Shown: one piece after another, positions 9,482 to 17,798 of the stretch
Layout of the letters: every line of letters starts with the position of its first letter
Position numbering within the stretch: the first letter of the stretch is position 1
Origin: Clostridium sp.
Lineage (GTDB): Bacteria > Bacillota > Clostridia > Clostridiales > Clostridiaceae
NCBI GenBank assembly: GCA_031292145.1
Contig: JARLHR010000111.1
Coordinates: forward strand, 82,728-146,727
Direction: 5' to 3'
DNA: 64,000 nt
The notes under the pieces: generated by a model
Told to the model about the DNA's origin: nothing
Database searches by the model: none
Seen by the model: the letters and a program-made list of their open reading frames with translations, nothing else
Translations under genes and position numbers: made by a program

Positions 9482-10291
9482 ATGGGGGGACGTAAAAGAA
9501 AAAAAATAGAGAGCGATAGAAAAATAAATATGAAAAATAAAAATTTGATGATAGATAAGATTTTATCTTATAATCTTAAGTTATTGGAAGGAATTGAGAT
9601 ATATAAGGATGCAAATAGAAACTTCATACTTTTAATATTTCTTGGGGCTTTGTTAATAAATTTTCCTTTAATTTCAGTACCTTGTTGTATATTATCTATG
9701 TTCTATCTTATAAAAATGTTACAATTTATAAGGTATAACAGTATAAATAATATAGTAAAAGAATTGGCTAAAGATTTATCATTTAAAGGTATATATGATA
9801 AAGAAAAAGTGGAGGACATGCTATGTGATTTTAAAGTAAAGTATGGAAAAGACATTAATGAATATACAGAATTAGCAGATATGTTGGAAAAATATGAGGC
9901 TTTTGTAACTAGGATAGAGTATCTATTAAAGAATATTAACAAAAAGGAAAAATCAAGTTGTTGCAAGAATAATATCTCAAATGACGAGGGAATATTATTT
10001 TCCAATGTGAAAAATGATGATACTAGTGATAGGCTTATAAGAAATCATTTCATAAGCAGAAAGGTATATAATTCCTATAAAGATATTAATGAGAAAGTAT
10101 CTGTTTTTTATAAAAAAGAAGACGGACAAATTAAAATAGTAAACAAAGCAATAGAATTTTTTGATAATGAAGGTAATGATTCTTATAATAATGAAAATGC
10201 AGTTATATTGAAAAATATAAATGAAGAAAATAAAAATCTTACGGTATATCTATATAAAAAATCTTCAGATTTACAAAAAAATGCATTATAG
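9482..10291 (+). CDS. Hypothetical membrane-anchored protein
   Basis: I do not recognise a family. The 269-residue protein starts with a strongly basic stretch (GGRKRKKIESDRK), has a hydrophobic hairpin around residues 47-80 that would give one or two membrane segments, and then a long charged, lysine- and asparagine-rich cytoplasmic-type region containing a CCKNN cysteine pair near residue 160. The ATG follows GAGAGGAGG with good spacing, so it is probably translated. It ends before a terminator and has no operon partner. Confidence 0.6.
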   Translation: MGGRKRKKIESDRKINMKNKNLMIDKILSYNLKLLEGIEIYKDANRNFILLIFLGALLINFPLISVPCCILSMFYLIKMLQFIRYNSINNIVKELAKDLSFKGIYDKEKVEDMLCDFKVKYGKDINEYTELADMLEKYEAFVTRIEYLLKNINKKEKSSCCKNNISNDEGILFSNVKNDDTSDRLIRNHFISRKVYNSYKDINEKVSVFYKKEDGQIKIVNKAIEFFDNEGNDSYNNENAVILKNINEENKNLTVYLYKKSSDLQKNAL

Positions 10292-10324
10292 TATATTAAA
10301 CTTTTAAGGAAAAGCATTACATTT

Positions 10325-10387
10325 AACTCCTATTTTATTTTAGTATTTTCAAGATATTAAAACTATATAGGAGTTGTCTTTTTTTGT
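10325..10387 (+). terminator. Terminator after hypothetical membrane protein
   Basis: AACTCCTAT pairs with ATAGGAGTT around a long AT loop and is followed by a T run. The pairing is clear but the loop is unusually long. Confidence 0.6.
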
Positions 10388-10483
10388 GTTTTATAATAAA
10401 ATCTAATAGGCAGTAATTAGATTTTATTATAAATTTATAATTGTTAATAGATACTTATGTATTAAGTTTTGATGGAGGAAAGT

Positions 10484-11104
10484 ATGCAAGATGTAATGGT
10501 GATAGGTATAGCCGGAGGAAGTGGATCGGGAAAAACTACTTTAGCAGAAAATATAAGAGAAGTTTTTAATGATGAAATTGTGATTCTTTGTCATGATTAT
10601 TATTACAAGTCAAACGAAGGAATTCCTTTTGCAGAAAGGAAAAAACTAAATTATGATCATCCTGATTCTTTTGACACAGATCTTTTAATAGATCAGCTAA
10701 AAATTTTGAAGGAGGGAAACATAATACATCATCCGGTTTATTCCTTTGTAGAACATACAAGGCTAACTGAAACTGTGGAAGTTAAACCAGCTAAAGTGAT
10801 TATAATTGAGGGAATATTAATATTCGAAAATAAAGAACTTTGCGATTTAATGGACATAAAGGTCTTTGTAGATACAGATGGAGATGTAAGGATAATTAGA
10901 AGATTGCTAAGGGATGTCCAAGAAAGAGGAAGAGATTTAGATTCAGTAATAAATCAATACTTAAGTACTGTAAAGCCAATGCATGAAGAATTTGTAGATC
11001 CAAGTAAAAGAAGAGCGGATATAATAATTCCAGAAGGTGGGGCAAATACAGTTGCTTTAGAAATGCTTCTGGAAAGAATAAAAAATTTTATAAATGAAAA
11101 TTGA
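10484..11104 (+). CDS. udk: Uridine kinase
   Basis: Uridine-cytidine kinase phosphorylates uridine or cytidine to the monophosphate in pyrimidine salvage. The P-loop GIAGGSGSGKTT lies at residues 6-17, HDYYYKS near 37 forms the nucleoside site, and YDHPDSFDTDLL plus RRLLRDVQERGRD match the family. The length, 206 residues, is normal. The start is the ATG at 10484, preceded by TGGAGGAAAGT; the TTG five codons upstream overlaps the ribosome site. It stands alone with a palindromic repeat downstream. Confidence 0.93.
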   Translation: MQDVMVIGIAGGSGSGKTTLAENIREVFNDEIVILCHDYYYKSNEGIPFAERKKLNYDHPDSFDTDLLIDQLKILKEGNIIHHPVYSFVEHTRLTETVEVKPAKVIIIEGILIFENKELCDLMDIKVFVDTDGDVRIIRRLLRDVQERGRDLDSVINQYLSTVKPMHEEFVDPSKRRADIIIPEGGANTVALEMLLERIKNFINEN

Positions 11105-11157
11105 TATATACATATTGAAAGACTATTGAATACATTTGTAAAAAGTGTATACATATA

Positions 11158-11357
11158 AGGCACAATCAAAAAATAACAAGTTCATCTGCCAGAAAAGTTC
11201 CGTATTGCAGCATAGCTGCTCTTTTCTAATGTGCCTATTTTCCATCATGCTACGTCAGCATATTGCCCAAATAGGCCCGCTATGAGACCAATACGCTTTC
11301 TTGCCTGATGAAAAATAATCATGGCATTTTGGACTTGTTATTTTCTTTCATGTGCCT
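11158..11357. repeat. GGCACAT palindromic repeat, long copy
   Basis: The outer arms pair AGGCACA...AAAAAATAACAAGT with ACTTGTTATTTT...TGTGCCT. Compared with the 71-base copy at 8534, this one has about 130 extra bases in the middle, between GCCAG and ATTTTGGA. The extra part has its own ATGTGCCT end near 11228 and further small inverted repeats (GTATTG/CAATAC). It looks like a nested or expanded element immediately downstream of udk. Confidence 0.7.
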
Positions 11358-11384
11358 AATATAATAAAAATCAGTTCATACAAA

Positions 11385-11460
11385 AGATTTATATATTTCC
11401 AATATTATGGTCGAGAGTTTCTACCTGCTATCTTTAAATTAGTAGACTACGAGATGGTGT
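11385..11460 (+). promoter_or_regulatory. Degenerate purine (guanine-type) riboswitch
   Basis: GTTTCTACCTGC, the loop with TTTAAAT, GTAG and GACTACG reproduce the 3' half of the purine aptamer: J2/3, P3 (CTGCTA pairs with TAGTAG, one G-U), L3 and J3/1. The base after GA in GACTA is C, which in this family specifies guanine or hypoxanthine. The 5' half (TTCCAATATTATGGTCGAGA) fits L2 and P2 poorly and I find no good P1, so the aptamer appears decayed. A terminator follows at 11498, as in an expression platform, but no intact purine gene is downstream. Confidence 0.6.
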
Positions 11461-11497
11461 TTTGGTTTAAAATATTTATTGTATATTTATCTAAAGA

Positions 11498-11530
11498 TAC
11501 GACACCTCATTTTATTTGAGGTGTTTTTCA
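11498..11530 (+). terminator. Terminator after the riboswitch-like sequence
   Basis: GACACCTCA pairs with TTGAGGTGT with one wobble and is followed by TTTT. It is the likely expression platform of the upstream aptamer. Confidence 0.7.
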
Positions 11531-11590
11531 TATTTATATAAATTAAATCGTATATTAAAGCAAAACGCTTGCAAAATTATCATAGTTTAA

Positions 11591-11719
11591 ATGATAGAGA
11601 GGATAAACTCGGGCATTATAGAGGCTGGAATCGTTAGAACTCAAGGTTTGGAGCCAACTATATTTTGTAACAATGATGATGCGAGAACTACAATTTTGTG
11701 GGCGATGGCTGGAGCTTAG
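11591..11719 (+). pseudogene. Short remnant of an unidentified gene after the riboswitch
   Basis: A 42-codon open frame reads like real protein (EAGIVRTQGLEPTIFCNN, then ARTTILWAMAGA) and then stops; a shifted frame continues with LRCWPKDKLDKRLENVK before the next stop near 11766. There is no ribosome site. I do not recognise the family. Its place behind a purine riboswitch suggests the tail of a deleted purine-related gene, but this is inference. Confidence 0.35.
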
Positions 11720-11820
11720 ATGTTGGCCAAAAGATAAATTGGATAAAAGGTTGGAGAATGTAAAATAAAATGTTAATATAGATAGAAAAGCAATCATTTG
11801 ATGAAAAGGGGACAGTAAAG

Positions 11821-12477
11821 ATGAAAAATATTGAAGCAGTAATTTTTGATATGGATGGGGTATTAATAGATTCTGAAAGGATTTCTTTTAAGTGTTTTCA
11901 AGAAATTTTTAAAGAATATAGCTATAAAATGGATGAACAATTTTATTTAAAATTAATAGGAAGAAATTTTAATGGCATAAAAGAAATAATGGAAAGGGAG
12001 TATGGTGCTGATTTTCCGTTTGATATTATATATAAGAAAAAAGCCCAATTAGCATTAGAAACTACAAATAAAAATGGAGTAATAGTTAAGCCAGGAGTGC
12101 ATGAATTAATAGATTATTTAAACGAAGAAGGATATAAAACAGCTGTTGCTACCTCTACTAGAAGAGAGAGAGCACTTGAATTGTTAGCAGAAGCTAAGAT
12201 AAAGGACAAAGTTAACTTTATTATTTGTGGAGATGAAGTTGAAAATTCCAAGCCAGATCCAGAAATTTTTCTAAAGGCAGCAAAAGGGTTAGATGTAGAA
12301 TCTGATAAATGTGTAGTTATAGAGGATTCTGATGCAGGCATAACAGCAGCTCATGCAGCTAATATGAAAGGAATACATGTTCCAGACATGAAGGAATTAG
12401 AAGAGGATACAAAGGATTTAGCATTTAATGTTTGTAAGAATTTAATTGAAGTTAAAGATTATTTGGGAACAATCTAG
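11821..12477 (+). CDS. HAD phosphatase, beta-phosphoglucomutase-like
   Basis: A 218-residue haloacid-dehalogenase hydrolase. Motif I is FDMDGVLIDSE (residues 9-19) with the nucleophile D9 and acid D11, motif II the threonine in VATSTRRERA, motif III the lysine in SKPDPEIF, and motif IV is IEDSDAGITAA. The helical cap between motifs I and II is the type seen in phosphoglycolate phosphatase and beta-phosphoglucomutase relatives. The sugar-phosphate substrate cannot be named. The ATG follows AAAAGGGG. A bidirectional hairpin separates it from ilvA. Confidence 0.85.
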   Translation: MKNIEAVIFDMDGVLIDSERISFKCFQEIFKEYSYKMDEQFYLKLIGRNFNGIKEIMEREYGADFPFDIIYKKKAQLALETTNKNGVIVKPGVHELIDYLNEEGYKTAVATSTRRERALELLAEAKIKDKVNFIICGDEVENSKPDPEIFLKAAKGLDVESDKCVVIEDSDAGITAAHAANMKGIHVPDMKELEEDTKDLAFNVCKNLIEVKDYLGTI

Positions 12478-12514
12478 AAATGTTATAAATGTTCTTTATA
12501 AAGTCTTAAAAGCT

Positions 12515-12562
12515 GAAAAAGAAGGCGTTTCAAAATCATTTTTGAACGTCTTCTTTATTAAT
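12515..12562. terminator. Bidirectional terminator between HAD and ilvA genes
   Basis: GAAGGCGTTTCAAAA pairs with TTTTTGAACGTCTTC with one mismatch. A-rich and T-rich flanks on both sides let it serve both convergent genes. Confidence 0.7.
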
Positions 12563-12571
12563 AGAATAAAC

Positions 12572-13792
12572 TTATTGATAAATCATTTTAGGTTGAATAA
12601 GTTCTGGCTTATAGCCATTATCTATAAGTGCTTGAATAATTGCTTCTTTATGTTCATGACCAAAAGTCTCCATAGTAATATCAAGCTCAACGGCATTATT
12701 ACGATTAATGCTAACAAATTGATTATGATCAAGCTTAATTATATTGCCTTGAGCTTCTGCGATTACTCTAGATACGTTTGTTAATTCACCAGGCTTATCT
12801 GGTAATAGAACAGAAATTGTACAAATACGTTCTCTCTCAATTAATCCGTGCTGAACTAGAGACGCAAAAGTTATCACATCCATATTTCCGCCACTTATTA
12901 TAGAAACAATTTTTTTATCTTTTACATTTAAGTGCTTAAGAGCTGCAACAGTTAATAGCCCGGAGTTTTCTGCAAGCATCTTATGATTTTCGAGCATATC
13001 TAGAAATGCGCCGATTAACTCATGATCTTCAATTGTAATAATATCATCAAGATTTTCTTTAATATATGGAAATATTTTAGAGCCAGGTGTTTTAACAGCT
13101 GTACCATCTGCAATGGTATTAACTAATGGTAGCGTAACAACTTCTCCTGCTTTAAAAGAAGCTTGCATACAATTTGCACCAGCGGGCTCAACACCTATAA
13201 CTTTAATATTAGGGTTAAGAAGTTTAACTAAGGTAGAAACTCCAGCAGCTAATCCGCCACCACCTATTGGCACTAGAATAATATCAACAGTTGGGAGCTC
13301 TTTTATGATTTCCATGGCAATTGAACCTTGGCCAGTTGCAACATCTAGATCATCAAAAGGATGTATAAAAGTATATCCTTCCTTTTCTGCTAGCTCTAAG
13401 GCATAATTGCAAGCTTCATCGTAAACATCACCGTGTAAAATAACTTCTGCACCATAAGCTTTAGTGCGGTTTACTTTCATAAGTGGAGTAGTGGTTGGCA
13501 TAACTACTACTGCTTTCGTATTATATTCTTTAGCAGCATAAGCAACCCCTTGAGCATGGTTGCCAGCAGAAGCTGTTATAAGACCTTTGTTTCTATCTTC
13601 TTCAGTAAGAGTACTTATTTTATAATAGGCACCTCTTATTTTATAAGCACCTGTCTTTTGCATATTTTCTGGTTTGAAATAGATTTTATTTTTTGTAATA
13701 TCAGAATAATAATCACTATAAACTAATTTGGTTTTTAAGATTACTCTTTGCACAATCTCATATGCTTCTTCGAATTTATCTAATGTCATCAT
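12572..13792 (-). CDS. ilvA: Threonine ammonia-lyase with ACT domain
   Basis: A PLP enzyme that deaminates threonine to 2-oxobutyrate. The PLP lysine is K51 in TGAYKIRGA, and the phosphate-binding glycine loop is PIGGGGLAAG near residue 180. After the roughly 320-residue catalytic part comes one ACT-like domain (ISVLLPDKPGELTNVSRVIA). At 406 residues it matches the single-ACT form found in clostridia, which may be biosynthetic (ilvA) or catabolic (tdcB); sequence alone does not decide. The start at 13792 follows AAAGGGGA. Confidence 0.88.
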   Translation of the reverse strand: MMTLDKFEEAYEIVQRVILKTKLVYSDYYSDITKNKIYFKPENMQKTGAYKIRGAYYKISTLTEEDRNKGLITASAGNHAQGVAYAAKEYNTKAVVVMPTTTPLMKVNRTKAYGAEVILHGDVYDEACNYALELAEKEGYTFIHPFDDLDVATGQGSIAMEIIKELPTVDIILVPIGGGGLAAGVSTLVKLLNPNIKVIGVEPAGANCMQASFKAGEVVTLPLVNTIADGTAVKTPGSKIFPYIKENLDDIITIEDHELIGAFLDMLENHKMLAENSGLLTVAALKHLNVKDKKIVSIISGGNMDVITFASLVQHGLIERERICTISVLLPDKPGELTNVSRVIAEAQGNIIKLDHNQFVSINRNNAVELDITMETFGHEHKEAIIQALIDNGYKPELIQPKMIYQ

Positions 13793-14022
13793 TTTTATAA
13801 AATCCCCTTTATTATGTATAAATTGCTTTTTTGCTTCATTATTTTATGATAGCATGTTACTATTTTATGTCAAGTAAGAGTTGTTAGATATCTTTGCAAT
13901 TTGTATTATTTTTGTAGTATAAATATCTATGGAGTATTAAGGTGAATTTTAGATTGGAAGGTAAAGCGACATAAACATATACTTCAGTGTTATGATATAA
14001 ACAAAAGAAAGAAGGCTTTAAT

Positions 14023-15175
14023 TTGAACAGTTGGAAAAGAAATTTAATATTTTGCTGGTTTGGTATGTTTGTTACAATGGTTGGAATAAGCCAAGTTGCG
14101 CCAATATTGCCATTGTATATAAAGGAACTTGGGGTTCAAGATACAACTTTAATTGAAAGGTTTTCCGGAATTGCTTTCGGGGGGTACATTCATAGTTTCA
14201 GCGATTTTTTCTCCAATTTGGGGAAAACTTGCAGATAAAGTTGGAAGAAAACCAATGCTATTACGTGCCAGCTTAGGAATGGCTATAGTTACATTTAGTA
14301 TAGGATTTGTAACAAATATATATAAATTGATAGCACTTAGATTTTTACAAGGGATAATTTCAGGATATGGCCCAGCGTGTACAACTCTTGTAGCAACACA
14401 AACAGATAAAAAGCATGCCGGTTATGCATTGGGAACTCTTTCAACTGCATCTATTGCAGGTTCTCTCTTAGGACCATTAATAGGAGGATACCTAGAAGAT
14501 GCGCTAGGAATGAGAAGCGTATTTATTGTAACTTCAATTCTTTTAATAATCTCATTCGTTACAACATTATTTTTGGTAAAAGAAGATTTTAGTGTTTCGC
14601 AAAGAAAAGTGCCTGATATTAAAGAGGTTTGGAGTATGTTACCAAATACTAGCTTAGTAGTTACAATGTTTTTAACTGCATTTATTTTACAGTTGGCATT
14701 TTATTCAATAGAACCAATTATAACTGTATATGTATCTCAGCTATCAGGAATTGCCAATATATTGGCGGCTCCAAAGCTTGGAAAAATTTCAGATGAGATT
14801 GGACCGCAAAAGGTTATGCTTGTAGCATTAATTATTGCAGGTGTTGTATTTATACCTCAAGCCTTTGTGAAAACACCATTGGAATTAATGGTGTTAAGAT
14901 TTATATTAGGACTTGCAGCAGCCTGATTATTACCGTCAGTTAATATATTGGTAAAAAAGATTGTTCCAGAAGAAGTTACAGGAAGAATTTTTGGATATAG
15001 TGTTTCTGCTCAATATTTAGGAACATTTTTAGGTTCCATACTAGGAGGACAAATAGCTGCTGACTTTGGAATTAGATATGTGTTTTTTGTGACGAGTGGA
15101 TTATTGTTTATAAATGTATTTATAATATATAAAATGGTATATAGTCAAAATATATTAAAACTATCAAGAGCTTAA
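14023..15175 (+). pseudogene. MFS efflux transporter, inactivated
   Basis: Joined, the pieces form a twelve-helix major facilitator of the drug-efflux type (N-terminal VAPILPLYIKELGV, loop motif GKLADKVGRKPML). Three lesions are visible. A run of six G near 14179-14184 shifts the frame; five G would restore FGGTFIVSAIF. Near 14747 the text jumps from YVSQLS to GIANILAAPKLGK, as though part of a helix were deleted. A TGA at 14924-14926 sits where a glycine (GGA) is expected before LLPSVN. The TTG start at 14023 follows GAAGG. The gene is probably dead. Confidence 0.85.
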
Positions 15176-15202
15176 AAGTATTATTTTATTAGAATAATAA
15201 AT

Positions 15203-15249
15203 AAAGGAAGAAGTAAATATCTTTATGGATAATGCTTCTTCCTTTAAAA
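15203..15249. terminator. Bidirectional terminator between MFS remnant and yjdF
   Basis: AAAGGAAGAAG pairs with CTTCTTCCTTT around a long loop, between two convergent genes, with AT-rich flanks on both sides. Confidence 0.7.
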
Positions 15250-15255
15250 TTTTAA

Positions 15256-15678
15256 CTAATGACCTTTATGCTTTTCAAGCTTTTTCTTTTTTCTTAAAAC
15301 AAATTTTCTTAGCTCGTCTTGTTCTTTTTGTTCTTTAGATTTTTTCTTGCGCTCTATTTTACATTGCTCATGTTGCAATTGCATAGCAATTTGTGCTTTG
15401 GTTCCAATCCCTTTTGTAGCAGTTTCTTTTCTAATGCTTCTTTGTAATCTTTTTGGATTTTGTCTCTTTTCAAACATGTTATTTTCAGTAGATAATACTG
15501 GATTGCTAAAGTTTAATGAATAAAACTTTTTTAGTATAAGTTCATGTATTTCTTCATCTTTTGGCTCTGCACCAAAAGTAACTTTACATAACTTATATTC
15601 ATTATCCTCAATAATTTCAAAGATCCCAATCCAAAAAGGTTCATTAAAAAGAACAGTTAATTTAATTTTTGATATCAT
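15256..15678 (-). CDS. yjdF: YjdF family protein
   Basis: The N-terminus (KLTVLFNEPFWIGIFE, KLCKVTFGAEPKDEEI) is characteristic of YjdF (DUF2992), and the C-terminus is a very basic helix rich in KKK and EQ. Its biochemical role is unknown; the family is linked to the yjdF RNA, reported to bind azaaromatic compounds. At 140 residues it is full length. The start follows AGGAGG. The leader upstream (15690-15825) can pair with that ribosome site, so translation is probably controlled by the leader. Confidence 0.85.
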   Translation of the reverse strand: MISKIKLTVLFNEPFWIGIFEIIEDNEYKLCKVTFGAEPKDEEIHELILKKFYSLNFSNPVLSTENNMFEKRQNPKRLQRSIRKETATKGIGTKAQIAMQLQHEQCKIERKKKSKEQKEQDELRKFVLRKKKKLEKHKGH

Positions 15679-15689
15679 AGTTAAAATCC

Positions 15690-15825
15690 TCCTGTGTGTT
15701 TATAAATTCATAGAGAACGGACAACCCCAGGAGGGCAGGTTACTGCTATATTTAATTATATATAGGTTCTGACTACCAACAGAAACTGTGTTTTTATCTC
15801 TTATAGATAATTATAGCGTATACAT
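15690..15825 (-). promoter_or_regulatory. Putative yjdF riboswitch leader
   Basis: The position, immediately before a YjdF gene, and a long structured leader fit the yjdF RNA motif. On the minus strand CCCTCCTGGG (about 15724-15733 on the plus strand) is complementary over seven bases to CAGGAGG, the ribosome site at about 15686-15692, so a sequestered site is directly visible. A sigma-A-like TATAAT lies further upstream near 15811-15816. The match to the published consensus was not computed. Confidence 0.6.
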
Positions 15826-15977
15826 ATAAGAAATTAAATAAAATTAATAATTTTGTATTAATCAATAAGTTATATAAAAATCACCATTGAATACTATAAT
15901 TTGTATGGTTTTACTCAAACAGCTTTTGTAGTTGGTTTAGCACGAAGTGGTGCTTATAAAAATACATTTAATAAGCC

Positions 15978-16093
15978 TTAAGCAAGAAGTTTTATATAGA
16001 CAGTATTTAAAAATTCATCATCACTTATATCGTTGACCGCTTTAGTAATATCAACAACATTATCTTGTGATATTAATATAAAAGCTCTTTTTT
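15978..16093 (-). pseudogene. Frameshifted C-terminal extension of the DUF2812 gene
   Basis: The DUF2812 frame stops at 16073, but shifting by one base at the run of six A (16088-16093, minus strand) continues with KKRAFILISQDNVVDITK and ends TVYIKLLA at 15978. The shifted text has normal protein character and no stop for about 38 codons. It looks like the original C-terminus, lost by a one-base deletion in the A run or reached by slippage. Confidence 0.6.
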
Positions 16094-17290
16094 GCTGCTT
16101 GAATAGACAGTTATATTGTTAGGCAAACTTGTATTGATTTGTACATAATTTAAACCATAACTATTTAGTCTGTTTAATAATCTATTTTCATGGAATTTAA
16201 TTACCCATGGATATTTACTATGAAGAAGAGAATAAGTTAAATAATTACCTTTTCCGTAAGAATAATAGGTTTTTTCAGCTAATATACTTTTACTGTACTC
16301 AATATAAGGTGCTTCAGCAAAAGCATTTTTCACATTAAAATCCTTTAATTCTAGATTAATATTAGTATAGGTATAGTCAGTTTTATCATCATTGATTATA
16401 TTAGAAAAAATTATTCCTGCCATGAGAAATAAAAGTAAAAAAATTAATCCAAATGCACTAGATATAATTATTGATATTTTTGTATTTCTAGTATAGTTTG
16501 TTCTGTTAATAAACTTTGTAATAAAAAAAGAAATAATACAAACAAAAATAATTGCTATAAAAATCTGAAGATTAGATTTTTGTTCTTTGGAATTATCTAA
16601 AAGTATAAATAATAATATTGTAAGTACTGAGATTAAAGAAAAAGTTTGTATTAATATATTTTTTACTTTTAATTGTGTATAAGTATTATAGGGCATAAAC
16701 TCATTTTCTTTTAATTTAAACTTAGCTTTTATTGCCCAAATAAAGAAATTTAGAAACTTTATTATATTTATAAAAATGAGAAGAAATGTTATCGATGATG
16801 TAAATATCGCTAAATTAGAAGAGTGCAAAAAATCTGTGCTTCCACCTGATAACTGCAAATTAAGATTAAATATAAGCATAATTGTAATAAAAAACTCTTT
16901 GAGTATATTGTACAATGATGATTTAAAAACTAATTTGAATTTTTCCTTTTCATCAGTATGAATGGATACAATTTTAGTGTCTCCTTTCGAAGTAAATACT
17001 TGAATTTTACCAGTTTGGCATATATAAGTCCAGCCGGCAGCCTTGCAGTATTCCTGATATTCTAGAAGTTCATCTTCATATACGGAATCCATTATAGAAA
17101 CATCTTTCCTTAGAATATCTACTGAATATTTTATTTTTTGTGGTTCTATTTTTTTGAATTTAAAGATAGCACCTTTAATCCAAATTAATAACCATCCATC
17201 CTCTGCCATTTTCTCAAGATATTTTTCTACAGCGGCACATTCATAGGGTGAATAAATAAAAAATGTTATTTTTGTATCTTTAAATGTCAT
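16073..17290 (-). CDS. DUF2812 membrane protein paired with PadR regulator
   Basis: The N-terminal 110 residues (FFIYSPYECAAVEKYLEKMA ... FKFKKIEPQKIKYSVDI) match DUF2812, a domain that typically accompanies PadR regulators. Several hydrophobic segments follow between about residues 140 and 300, so it is a membrane protein, ending in an extracytoplasmic or C-terminal globular region. Function is unknown; the family is thought to act in signalling or stress response. Its ATG overlaps the padR stop (ATGA), so the two are translationally coupled. The C-terminus appears truncated by a frameshift (see 15978-16093). Confidence 0.8.
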   Translation of the reverse strand: MTFKDTKITFFIYSPYECAAVEKYLEKMAEDGWLLIWIKGAIFKFKKIEPQKIKYSVDILRKDVSIMDSVYEDELLEYQEYCKAAGWTYICQTGKIQVFTSKGDTKIVSIHTDEKEKFKLVFKSSLYNILKEFFITIMLIFNLNLQLSGGSTDFLHSSNLAIFTSSITFLLIFINIIKFLNFFIWAIKAKFKLKENEFMPYNTYTQLKVKNILIQTFSLISVLTILLFILLDNSKEQKSNLQIFIAIIFVCIISFFITKFINRTNYTRNTKISIIISSAFGLIFLLLFLMAGIIFSNIINDDKTDYTYTNINLELKDFNVKNAFAEAPYIEYSKSILAEKTYYSYGKGNYLTYSLLHSKYPWVIKFHENRLLNRLNSYGLNYVQINTSLPNNITVYSSSKKELLY

Positions 17291-17604
17291 AATTTCTCCT
17301 CCATATATACTGTTCCATCTTTTACTAAGGTAATTAATCTTGCATATTCATCTTGCAGTATTTTTTTTCCCTTGTCAGTAATTATATAACTACGTTTTCT
17401 ACCTTGTACCTCTGTTTCTCTTATAATATTTTCTTTTTCAAATTTACCAAGAAGGGTATATAAAGTGCCGGGGCCAACCTGTACACGTCCTTTTGATATT
17501 TTAGAAACAGCCTCCATAATATCTACACCACATCGTTCCGTAATCAAAGCCATTAATATGTAATACATTGGCTCAGTTAAGGTTTGAAATTGTTCTCGTG
17601 CCAT
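17287..17604 (-). CDS. PadR family transcriptional regulator
   Basis: A 105-residue PadR-type winged helix: AREQFQTLTEPMYYILMALI forms the first helices, KGRVQVGPGTLYTLLGKFEKE the recognition helix region, and the wing is REVEVQGRKRSY-like (RETEVQGRKRSYIITDKG). PadR proteins repress their own operon until a ligand binds. The start is placed at ATG 17604, which follows AGAGGTG; the ATG at 17634 lies within an operator and has no ribosome site. It is coupled to the DUF2812 gene and has two perfect operators upstream. Confidence 0.88.
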   Translation of the reverse strand: MAREQFQTLTEPMYYILMALITERCGVDIMEAVSKISKGRVQVGPGTLYTLLGKFEKENIIRETEVQGRKRSYIITDKGKKILQDEYARLITLVKDGTVYMEEKL

Positions 17605-17622
17605 TTGTGCTATCACCTCTTT

Positions 17623-17641
17623 AATATCGAGCATCGATATT
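17623..17641. promoter_or_regulatory. PadR operator O2
   Basis: AATATCGA GCA TCGATATT is a perfect inverted repeat with a three-base centre, lying between the -10 region and the padR start. Confidence 0.65.
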
Positions 17642-17650
17642 TATAGTATT

Positions 17651-17679
17651 ATAGTAATATCGATACTCGATATTGTCAA
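17651..17679 (-). promoter_or_regulatory. padR promoter with operator O1 in its spacer
   Basis: On the minus strand TTGACA (17674-17679) and TACTAT (17651-17656) are 17 bases apart. The 17-base spacer (17657-17673) is itself the perfect inverted repeat ATATCGA TAC TCGATAT, the same site as O2, with the centres 33 bases apart. A repressor bound there would block polymerase directly. Confidence 0.7.
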
Positions 17680-17759
17680 TAATATTTTGTAAGATATTTC
17701 TAGTTGGAAAATTAATTTATGTGCCTTATAGAAAGTGTACAGTTTATTTGTTTATTATA

Positions 17760-17796
17760 ATAATAGCGAACCTAATCAAAGGTTCGCTATTATTAA
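17760..17796. terminator. Terminator of the 34-residue gene
   Basis: AATAGCGAACCT pairs with AGGTTCGCTATT perfectly around a six-base loop, followed on the minus strand by TATTATTATAAT. It ends the small gene at 17799-17903. Confidence 0.7.
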
Positions 17797-17798
17797 TG

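Noticed and set aside
15860-15980. Plus-strand frame ending NLYGFTQTAFVVGLARSGAY then KNTFNKP
   Set aside because: Protein-like text of about 35 codons but no start, no ribosome site and no family; overlaps the likely end of the DUF2812 extension.
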